64,000 bases of DNA from Larix kaempferi. Taxonomy: Eukaryota > Streptophyta > Pinopsida > Pinales > Pinaceae. The position numbers were made by a program, and so were the translations under genes. The notes below the pieces were generated by a model. The model made no database searches, was not told where the DNA came from, and worked only from the letters and a program-made list of their open reading frames with translations. How positions within the stretch are numbered: the stretch's first letter is position 1; each line of letters opens with the position of its first letter. The stretch covers positions 237,501 through 301,500 of the forward strand of contig BSBM01000201.1 in the NCBI GenBank assembly GCA_027924585.1, given 5' to 3'. Positions 46,424-56,125 of this stretch are shown one piece after another.

Positions 46424-48385
46424 TGTAATGTCCCATTTTTGAAATTATTTAAAATGGTGAAATTTTCAACTTTTTTCCCTAGTTTGACCTTTGACTAGTT
46501 TTGAGGTCTAGGTCTCCAAATTTCTCCAAATGCTCCCAAATATTCAGAGAAGATGTATGAATGATATTAAGACTTGATTATAATGTTCAGGTATGATTTA
46601 GGACCATCAAAATACTTCTGCAAACCCCTTTAAGATTCTGTCCAATGTATGGAATTTTACTAGCAATTTGGGGTTCAAATCTCCCCATCGTAAATGTTGA
46701 ATATGGCTCTCCAAAAGATTCCAAACCGACTCGAATTTTTGAACAAAGGCGGAGAATGTCTAAGGGACAATATTAAGGTCTCATGTGCATCATTATTTAG
46801 TTTGTGAAGTCTATTATAACCCTCTTCCAACAACTACAAAATCACTAGTTTTGAACATGGGGGAAATGGCATTAAATCTTCTTCAAATGGTATGAAACTG
46901 AGAAAGATGAATCCAAACGCTTAAGTACTGAATATGAAACTTGTATAACAGGTAAATAATATTCCATATATCAATATTCCATCAGTGTTTCACTTATACA
47001 TTCGAATTTATCAACACATTATTGGCATACATCAACATAGTGGGGAAATTGGCACCATTTGCTCATTAATAATCAGATTTACATAGTTCCACTTGGAATC
47101 TCGAATTTAATACATGATGAACATGAAGAAAATAGAATTTACGTCATATGATAAAATAATGAAGCATCAAAATCTCCCCCAAAGAGAACAATAGTTCACC
47201 AAGTGCGCAATTCCTCAAGGATCATGAATATGCCAAGAAATAGAAGAATGGTTGTAGAAGCAAGCTGAAAGAGAATGTAACCATGAGCTACCCTATAGAT
47301 TCAACCTGTAACAAAAGACTCCATTAAAGCTCCAAATGAAAGGTCTGATGGCCTTTCCAATTACCAACTAGGATGGGAATCTTTCACCCTCGAAATTGGT
47401 GCTAAGGCAAGTAGAGTAGCACTCCACTAGCTCTCCTCTCCCAAATGCAAAATGCAAATTCTAAAATGATCAAAAGATGCTAGATTATTATTTGTTCGTG
47501 ACTTTTATAAACTTCTAATGTCCTCCATGGGTTGAATTCCTTCCAAGAGCTTCATGCCAACTCAAGTTGGGAAGAGATTCCCAAGAATGCCACTTGTCCT
47601 TCCAATTCCAGCCCTCTCCTTCTCCAAATTCGAATTGGTGTCTCTTTGGATTCCCTAACTCACTTGAGCACCCTCTTGGAGGTTATTTTTATCCCTTACA
47701 TGTCATATATGTCAGATGTCATCCTTCAAGTCTTATTTGTGTCATAGGTGTCATAGCATCTTCATCATTGTTGTCATAGAGCTAGGGAATCTAGCCCAAG
47801 TGTCACACTAGCTCCAAATTGCCTCTCCCTCTTCCATGGGAGTTACTCTTCCTCTACATTTCAACCTCATTGGATCATGCCAAGTATTATTCCCTTCCAA
47901 ATCATCCCAAGAACATTGGAATTCTCATGGATTTGAATTGACAAGAAGAGAATGCCATGTGGCATAGAAAATCTAGCTTGTGTGGGTCCCACTTGCTCCA
48001 TGTGTCTTCATGATCAAATGCCACTTTTATTTTCCCTTGTATATATTTATTTAGCTCCTTTATTAAATATTTATGCTATTCTAATGTCCACACATCATTT
48101 ATTGTCCCTCTTATTTCAAATACCAATGCTTCCACCCCCCAACCTAGGGAAATAGTAATTTTTCCTCCATGGCAGTTCATTTGGATGGGTATATTACAAC
48201 TTTGAATTGGGAATTTCTCTTAATGTGACCCACCTTGTCCATTTGGATCTAATTTAACATTATTACTAACTTGGACATCATTCTTGGCAATTATTTGACC
48301 CTTAGCATCAATTTGTCAAACTATCATGAGTATGGCCAAGGGGCTTAGGCCATTGTGACCCAATGCAAAATTTTTGGACATGACA
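46424..48385 (-). repeat. copy 1 3' LTR
   Basis: 1962 bp. On the minus strand it starts TGTCATGTCC and ends GGGACATTACA, short inverted termini shared with the copy 2 LTRs. It aligns along its length with the reverse complement of 54545-56125 and is the only full-length LTR of this family here. Confidence 0.82.
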
Positions 48386-48399
48386 AATCCTCCCTTCCC
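48386..48399 (-). promoter_or_regulatory. copy 1 polypurine tract
   Basis: On the minus strand GGGAAGGGAGGATT directly precedes the LTR start TGTCATG. The identical tract is found in copy 2. Confidence 0.8.
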
Positions 48400-48423
48400 A
48401 ATATTGCTTGTCCTCAAGCAATT

Positions 48424-50356
48424 TCAGCACATGCATGTGGAAGAACCTGCTTTCTTTCCAAAATTTTGCTTCCCAAAACTTCTCTTCTGGAACCTTGAGT
48501 AGAGCCACCCATGCACTATAATTGTGTGTTTCCAAAGCAAGGAGATGTGGATTTTTTTTTTCATTTTGATATCCCCTATAACATCACCACTAAACACAAA
48601 AATGTTAATTAAATCCATCAAAACCATGTTTGCACAATTACTCTTTACCTCTTTCATATTTTGGAAACCCCTTATGATACCATTGTGATTCTTGAAGTTG
48701 CCACTGAGTTGCCCAACTTTCAGTCTTCGATATCCCATGAATATTTTAGAGAGAAACCACCATGCTTGCTGCTGCACTACTCTAATTAAAATCACTTTAT
48801 TAAGTGGGGAATCCATCCCCCATACTACTTGTTTCCCCAACAAATTGAAACCAATGAGCTAATAATTATCCCAAGCTCCCATTGCTTGTATTGCACTCCA
48901 ACAATTAGGAGTGTTCTCCAACCCATACCATTGGGAAATAGAACTCTTGGATCCCATCTTCTTGTATGCATTCTTACAAACATCATGAGTACAAAATATA
49001 TATCACCAAAGTTTATAACATCATTATAAATATGTACATTAAGGAGGTTCCTCAACAAAGAATCATGAAAGTGCTTATACCTCCAAGTGAGTAGACCACC
49101 ATTTTCCAAGTGCATACAAGCATCAAGTGACTAATCAAATCTACTCCAATGACATAGGTGAGGATCCCATGTCCTATAATGCTGCTCCAAAAGGATGTGA
49201 TATGCATCAAAATATTCAGCCATGTATTCTTTCATCCAAGAAGTGAATGAAGAATCTCCACTAAAATTTGAACCAAATAATGAGCAAAAAAAACAAGGAG
49301 ACTTCAAATGACTCAAAGAAGTCTCATCCATACATCCATGAATGTGAGAATCATAAAGATATAACAAGGTAGGTGGCTGCCAACAAATTTTTTCTCCAAT
49401 CATAAATCTATTCACCCAAGTGTTGGATGAAGTTCCTCCAACATCAAATGAACCAAGTGTTGAGCAAGAAAAACCATGAGTCTTCAAGTGACTCAAATGC
49501 ATATCATAGGTGCATCCATGTAGATGTGCATCATCATAAAGTAACAAAGGATTCTGCTGTAAATGTGAATAAGAATGTGCTCCAACCATGTCATCATAAA
49601 AATTAAATCTAGGAGTTCCATACTCCTCATGTGGCACCATAAAAAAGAACCCTTTCACCCATACTTCATTGAGACTAATGCTGCAAAACATGGAATTGTA
49701 GGATGTAGAAGAATGAACTAACTCACCCAAATGATCAAAAAGTGCAGAAGTTTCATCATGGGAAGGATCCATATGGGTAGTATCATGCAGCTCCTTCAAA
49801 ATTGTGAAACCTTTGTCATAGATTGGTTCCAATGTAGAGGAATCATGCTCTTCTTTAAAAATTGCATAACCTTCATCAAGAGACAATTCAAGTTCCTCTT
49901 CCACCAAATCAAGTGTTTGGATCTCTTCAAGCTCATCTTCAAACACATCAAACAAATGCAAATTTCCATGTTTTTGATGATCTTCCATGTCATGAGAATC
50001 TTCCATGCAATCCACCATCTGAAAATTTGAAACATAGGAGGAAGAACAAGTATATTGAAACATTTCAAGAAGTTGCTCATTTTGAATTTTGAGTTTATGA
50101 ATATCCTCATCATTCTTCAAGTATGCATCATGTAACAATTCATTAAACTCAAGCAAATTATTTCTATCAAAAGGAAAAGATATGAAATTACCTTTGATGT
50201 TGCACATTGCTCTTTGTTTCCTCTCCAAGGTAGAATGTGTCTCGAAATGATCTTCAATACTTTCAATAGAAACTTCTCCATGCTCATGTGATGTCTCTTC
50301 ATCTTTTTCAGAGTCACTTGGGAGTGAATTTTGATCCTCTTCATGTACTGCTTCTT
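48424..50356 (-). pseudogene. unknown long ORF of the non-autonomous LTR element, copy 1
   Basis: The frame 50402-49131 is followed in the same frame, after one TAG, by 49130-48825, then by a frameshift into 48843-48424. The first 15 codons (above 50356) belong to the antisense copy 2 LTR, so the true start is lost. The protein has an acidic N-part, IESIEDHFETH, KQRAMCNIKGN, a Glu/Asp-rich middle (LDLVEEELELSLDEGYAIF), then MVPHEEYGTPRFNFYDDMVG. Two similar segments follow, with HLHGC..SHLK and HIHGC..SHLK about 60 residues apart. The end carries CMHLENGGLLTWRYKHFHD and VVWGMDSPLNKVILIRVVQ. No catalytic motif or known domain is recognised. Copy 2 encodes the same order. It could be a structural or packaging protein or a captured host gene. 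Confidence 0.75.
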
Positions 50357-51026
50357 TTTCATGTCCCAAATTTTTCATTGGGTCACAATGGCCTAAGCCC
50401 ATTGGCCATATTCATGAGATTTTGTCAAATTGATGTTAAGGGTCAAATAATTGCCATGGAGGAAAAATTACTAGTTCCCTAGGTTGGGGGTGGAAGCATT
50501 GGGATTTGAAGTTTCATGTTCAGTACTTAAGCATTTGAGTCATTTTGATCAGTTTAATACCATTTGAAGAAGATTTAATGCCATTTCCCCCAAGGTCGAA
50601 ACTAGTGATTTTGTAGCTGTTTGGAGAGGGTTATAACAGACTCCAAAAACTGAATAATGATGCACATGAGACCTTAATATTTTCCCTTATAAATCCTCTT
50701 CCTCTGTTCATAAATTCGAGTGGGTTTGGAATCATTTGGAGAGCCATATGCAGCATTTACCCTGGGGGGATTCGAACCCCAAATTGCTAGTAAAATTCCA
50801 TACATTGGCCAGAATATTAAAAGGGTTTACAGAAGTATTTTGATGGTCCTAAACCATCTATGAACATCATAATTAATTCCTAATATTAATCATACACCTT
50901 CTCTGAATATTTGGGAGCATTTGGAGCAATTTGGAGACCTAGACATCAAAACTAGTCAAAGGTCGAACTAGGGAAAAAAGTGAAATTTTTTCCATTTTAA
51001 TAATTTGCTTAAAAAGGGACATTGCA
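50357..51026 (+). repeat. copy 2 5' LTR with ~1.16-kb internal deletion
   Basis: It begins TTTCATGTCCC (one change from TGTCATGTCCC) and ends GGGACATTGCA. The sequence jumps from GCATTGGGATTTGAA to GTTTCATGTTCAGTAC, joining parts that lie about 1.16 kb apart in the 3' LTR (about 54700 and 55865). Confidence 0.82.
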
Positions 51027-51027
51027 G

Positions 51028-51044
51028 TGGTCTCAGAGCATGGT
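51028..51044 (+). promoter_or_regulatory. primer binding site (iMet-type variant)
   Basis: TGGTCTCAGAGCATGGT follows the LTR end after one base. It differs by one base from the common TGGTATCAGAGC core. Confidence 0.75.
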
Positions 51045-51104
51045 TCTTGCACCTGTGGATTAATACATACATTGAAGAATAATTTGTAGCAATTTCCTAC
51101 TATT

Positions 51105-51765
51105 ATGATGAATCCTATGAGTAAAATTCTTATGAGGAATATGGAGAAGATTGTGAACAATATGAAGGAGAATGTGAATGGTATGAGGAAGAGGTGCTAT
51201 CATGAAACACTTCTTACAATTTCAGGAGGAATGAAGATTATTATTACGACCCTAGGTATGATAAATATGAGTATATCACACCACCAAAGGATAATTCTAT
51301 GAATGAGTTACAAAGATGGAGAGCAACATATAAAACCTTGCCCCAACAATACCAGGCATATCTTGATTTGTATAAGAGAAGTACATATAAGGCCCCTTCT
51401 TTGAAGACTTTTTTGATTGGGTGTTTGCAAATAGGCCCCAAAATGAAGATGTGGAGTTAGTGAAGAAATGTTTGTGCCCTTCTTGTAAAAGAGCTTGGAG
51501 AGAAAATCATATGCGTGTGAGTGAAAAGAGAAATGAAAAATCTGAATCTTCAAGGAATGCAGGTATTTCCCTCTTGAAGAGACTTCTTGGGTACTCTTAA
51601 AAAAGAAATTCCAAATGTATTGATATTAAGGAAACCAAGGGGAAAAGTACATCAGATTTCTTTAAGGAGAAAGATGAAGATACATCCCATGAACTTGAAG
51701 AAGATCCTATTGAAATTATTGAAGATCATTTCGAAACACATATACCTTGGACATGAATGAAGAAG
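51105..51765 (+). pseudogene. copy 2 unknown ORF, N-terminal part
   Basis: The reading frames cover a Tyr/Glu-rich start (EEYGEDCEQYEGECEWYEEE), then RWRATYKTLPQQYQAYLDLY, then after a frameshift near 51405 DWVFANRPQNEDVELVKKCL with a CPSCK pair, then a basic-Ser stretch and EDPIEIIEDHFETH. The last piece aligns with IESIEDHFETH of copy 1, which ties this segment to the same ORF. A CX2C pair and basic region could bind nucleic acid, but no domain is recognised. Confidence 0.6.
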
Positions 51766-52890
51766 CATCTACTGATGGATGCTTGAACTATGAAGGAGTA
51801 CCTACTGATGGGTGCTCACACCTCTATGTTGGTGATATAGAGATCACTTTTGACAGTATTGCTGCAAGACAAATTTCCTTAAGCATGAAAATGAAGACCT
51901 TATAGCAATTAAGAAGAAACAAGATCAACTTCCCCATCACCACTTGAGATTCATGAAGTTGGTCCAAGCAAGAAGGAAGAAGATGAAAAGGTTCATTTGC
52001 AAGAGCCTTATTTTCTTGAAGGGTCCTTAAAGATGAATGATAACAACAAATAGTGTAGGGATGTGTCTACTCTGTAAATGCTATTTTACTAAAAAGTGGT
52101 GAGCTTCTATGTCAGCAAATGAAAATGACTATCACAAGTTATTATTAAGATCTACATTCATTCATCAATTATGATAAACAAAGCTAAGATCTAAAGCCAT
52201 TCAAACATTCAAATGGAACAAACTTGAATCATTTCATATTAAAACAATGAAGAAGTACATCCTTACCATGGGTCTTGGTGTGAATCCCTCCTCCATTATC
52301 ATGAGTTTTTCTTTCTCCACCCTTGCTTTTGAAGAAATTGAGCCTTTTCTCCTCCTTCAGAATCTTTCCAGCATGCCTTTGATCTTCCTTTGTGTACCTT
52401 GCAATGCCCAAAATTCCTTTCTTATATAGCATTGGGAAGTGTGCTCTCAAGTTTCTCTTTTCAATATGGGATTGCTCTTTTTCATTATTTTAGATCATTT
52501 TCACTCAAAAACCCACGTTTCCATAGTTTTTAGGCTTTTTGCACAACTTAGCATACTTTAAGCACAATTAATGCATTCTTCTTCACTTTTTGATTGGTGT
52601 AGCTTAGTTTTGGACCTTTTGTGAGCTGTTCAATCACTGAACTTGGTCTCCTTAGGTTGTTACTTTCTTCACCAATCCTTCCATTTATGGGAGAAGTGAT
52701 TAGATCAGAGAGGATTCGTCTCTGAATGTACTTGTGTTATGTCTTCATGTTGCGCATAGTAAAAATGTGCTTCTTCTGTCACATGACTAGGGGTGTTAAT
52801 TTGATTGTTAACAATGAATCAAAAGAAGATCCAAGAGTCCCTTGGCATTCTCCATGACACTCAAGCATTGATGTCAAATTCTTGTTGGAG
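51766..52890. other. insert interrupting the copy 2 ORF
   Basis: Copy 1 joins DHFETH directly to a segment containing QRAMC. Copy 2 has about 1.1 kb extra here. Within it, roughly 52050-52800 is AT-rich with a minus-strand ORF of 73 codons and no motif. LTR-like ends could not be fixed, so the nature of the insert is unknown. Confidence 0.45.
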
Positions 52891-54540
52891 AGCTACTTCA
52901 TTGGAGGAAACATCCTTCCTTGAAGACATGGAGAAGATTCAAAGAGCAATGTGTCACATCAAATGTAATTTCATGTCTTTGCTTTTTGATAAAAACCATT
53001 TGTTTGAGCTTAATGAATTGTTACATAATGCATACTTGAAGAATAATGAGGATAATCATAATCTCACAATTCAAAATGAGCAACTTCTTGAAAAGTTGCA
53101 AGATACTTGTTTTTCCTCCTATGTTTCAAATTGCCAAATGGTAGATTGTTTGGAGGATTCTCATGACATGGTGGATCATGAGAAATGTGGAAATTTGAAT
53201 GTGCTTGATGTGTTTGAATATGAACTTGAAGAGATCCAAACACTTGATGTGGTGGAAGAGGAACTTGAATTGTCTCTTGATGAAGGTTATGCAATTTTTA
53301 AAGAAGAGCACGATTCCTCTACATTGGAATTAATCTACAGCAAAGGTTTCACACTTTTGAAGGAGCTGCATGATACTACCCATATGGATCATTCCCATGA
53401 TGAAACTTCTGCACTTTTTGATCATTTGGGTGAGTTAGTTCATTCTCCTACATCCTACAATTACATGTTTTGCAGCATTAGTCTCAATGAATTATGGGTG
53501 AAATTGTTCTTTTTGATGGTGCCACATGAGGAGTATGGAACTCCTAGATTTACTTTTTATGATGACATGGTTGGAGCACATTCTTATTCACATTTGCAGC
53601 AACATCATTTCTTAATTTATGATGATGCACATCTACCTGGATGCACCTATGATATGCATTTGAGTCACTTGAAGAATCATGGTTTTTCTTGCTCAACCCT
53701 TGGTTCATTTGATGTTGGAGGAACTTCATCCAACACTTGGGTGAATAGATTTATGATTGGAGAAATTTTTTGTTGGAAACCATATACTTTGTTATATCTT
53801 TATGATTCTCACATTCATGGATGTATGGGTGAGACTTCTTTGAGTCATTTGAAGTCTTCTTGGCTTTTTTGTTCATTACTTAGTTAAGATTCTAGTGGAG
53901 ATTCTTCATTCACTTCTTAGATGAAAGAATACATGGATGAATATTTTGATGCATATCACATCCTTTTGGAACAACATTATAGGACACGGGATCCTCACCT
54001 ATGTCATTGGAGAAGATTTGATTGGTTACTTGATGCTTGTATGCACTTGGAAAATGGTGGTCTACTTGCTTGGAGGTATAAGCAGTTTCATGATTCTTTG
54101 ATGAAGCATTTTTTTTATGTACATTTTCATTATGTTGTTATGTACTTTGATGATATGTATTTTGTACTCATGATGTTTGGAAGAATGCATACAAGAAAAT
54201 GGGATCCAAGAACTCTCTTACCTGATGGTATGATTTGGAGAGCACTCTTAATTGTTGGAGTGCAATACAAGCAATGTGACCCTGGGATAATTCTTAGTCT
54301 CATTGGTTTCAATTTTTTAGGGAAACATGTAGTATGGGGGGTGGATTCTCCACTTAATAAAGTGATTTTAATTAGAATAGTGCAGTAGGAAACATGGTGG
54401 TTTTTCTCTAAAATTATCATGGAATCTCGAAGACTCAAAGTTGGGAAACTCAGTGGAAACTTCAAAGAATTATACATAAAGCAAATTCTTCAACACCCAT
54501 GTTTGAAATTGCTTGATGACAATCAATATTGGGAAGGGAG
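52805..54540 (+). pseudogene. copy 2 unknown ORF, main part
   Basis: The frame 52805-53887 and, in a second frame, 53921-54388 match copy 1 in order: IQRAMCHIKCNFMSLLFDKN, SCQ-type YVSNCQMVDCLEDSHDM, VVEEELELSLDEGYAIFKEE, EEYGTPRFTFYDDMVGAHSY, the two HLPGC/HIHGC..SHLK segments, and CMHLENGGLLAWRYKQFHD. The ATG at 52805 is not homologous to copy 1 and is an artefact of the insert. Stops relative to copy 1 include TAG where copy 1 has SFTSWMKEY, and TAG after LIRIVQ where copy 1 has QQAWW. A frame change lies near 53890-53920. It ends close to the purine tract. Function unknown. Confidence 0.78.
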
Positions 54541-54544
54541 GATT
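54531..54544 (+). promoter_or_regulatory. copy 2 polypurine tract
   Basis: GGGAAGGGAGGATT immediately before the LTR start TGTCATGTCCC, identical to the copy 1 tract. Confidence 0.82.
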
Positions 54545-56125
54545 TGTCATGTCCCAAATTTTTCATTTGATCACAATGGCCTAAGCCCATTGGCCATATT
54601 CATGAGAGTTTGTCAAATTAATGTTAAGGGTCAAATAATTGCCATGGAGGAAAAACTACTAGTTTCCTAGGTTGGGGGGTCAAAGCATTGGGATTTGAAA
54701 CAAGAAGGATAATAAATGATGTGTGGACATTAGAATAGCATAAATATTTAATAAAGGAGATAAATAAATATATACAAGTGAAAATAAAAGTGCATTTGAT
54801 CATGAAGACACATGGAGGAAGTGGGACCCACACAAGCTAGATTTTCTATGCCACATGGCATCCTCCTCTTGTCAATTCGAATCCATGAGAATTCCAATGT
54901 TCTTGGGATGAGTTGGAAGGGAATAATACTTGGCATGAGTCAATGAGGTCGAAATGTAGAGGAAGAGTAACTCCCATGGAAGAGGGAGAGGCAATTTGGA
55001 GCTAGTGCGACACTTGGGCTAGATTCCCTAGCTCTATGACAACAATGATGAAGATGATATGAAACCTATGCCACAAATCAGACTTGAAGGCTGATATCTG
55101 ATATATATGACATGTCAGGGGTAAAAATATCCTCCAAGATGGCGCTCAAGTGAGTTAGGGCAGCCAAAGAGACACCGATTCAAATTTGGGAAAGGAGAGG
55201 GCTAGAATTGGAAGGACAAGTGGCATACTTGGGAATCTCTTCCCAACTTGAGTTGGCATGAATCTCTTGCAAGGAATTCGACCAATGGAGGACCTTAGAA
55301 TTTTATAAAAGTAATGAACAAAGAAGAATAGAATCATTTTAGTATTTTCATTTTGCATTTGGGAGAGGAGAGTTAGTGGAGTGCTACTCTACTTGCCTTA
55401 GCACCAATTTCGAGGGTGAAAGATTCTCATCCTAGTTGGTAATTGGAAAGGCCATTCAGACATTTAATTTGGAGATTTAATGGATTCTTTTATTACAGGT
55501 TGAAGCTACAAGGAAGATCATGGTCACCTCTCTTTCAGCTTGCTTCTACAACAATTCTTTTATTTCTTGGCATATTCATGATCCTTAAGGAATTGCACAC
55601 TTGGTGAGCTATTTTACTCTTTGGGGGAGCTTATAATGCCCCATTTATTTTGTAATATGAAGTAAATAATCTGTTATTCATATTTAGAAAGTTTCGGGTC
55701 TATATTCCAAGTGGAAATGTATGAATATGATTTTTAATGAAAGAATGGTGTCATTTCCCCGTTATCTTGATGTGTAGCAATGATGTATTAATGTATTCAA
55801 ATGGAAGATCATTCCTCTGATGTATTTATGATTAATGCAATTTCATTTATTATCTACACAAGTTTCATGTTCATTACTTAAGCATTTGGAGTCATTTTTA
55901 TCAATTTAATTCCATTTGAAGAAGATTTAATGCCATTTCCCCCAAGGTCGAAACTAGTGATTTTGTAGTTGTTGGGAGAGGGTTATAATAGACTCCAAAA
56001 AATGAATAATGATGAAAATGAGACCTTAATACTGTCCCTTAGACATCCTCTTCCTCTTTTCATAAATTCAAGTGGTTTTGGAAGCATTTGGAGAGCCATA
56101 TTCAACATTTAACTTGGGGGGATTC
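54545..56125 (+). repeat. copy 2 3' LTR, truncated
   Basis: It begins TGTCATGTCCCAAATTT and aligns with the reverse complement of 46424-48385. The last part, expected to end GGGACATTACA, is missing because sequence of another LTR begins after GGGGGGATTC at 56126. Confidence 0.82.

Larger units (their letters stand above)
46424..50356 (-). mobile_element. non-autonomous LTR retrotransposon, copy 1 (3' part)
   Basis: On the minus strand the order is: long unknown ORF (50356 to 48424), purine tract (48399-48386), LTR (48385 to 46424). The 5' LTR and start are missing. At 50357 the element abuts the 5' LTR of copy 2, which points the other way. No gag, protease, integrase or reverse transcriptase motifs are seen. 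It is an inverted relative of 50357-56125. Confidence 0.82.
50357..56125 (+). mobile_element. non-autonomous LTR retrotransposon, copy 2
   Basis: The 5' LTR (50357-51026, internally deleted) is followed by an iMet-type primer site, a long broken ORF (about 51110-54540) with a foreign insert near 51770-52890, a purine tract and the 3' LTR (54545-56125). The 3' LTR is cut by another LTR element at 56126. No polymerase genes were found, so movement would need proteins from another element. Confidence 0.85.

Noticed and set aside
49731-50113. ORFs of about 100 codons on both strands within 49.7-50.1 kb
   Set aside because: Shadows of the long minus-strand ORF of LTR element copy 1. Copy 2 conserves only the main frame.
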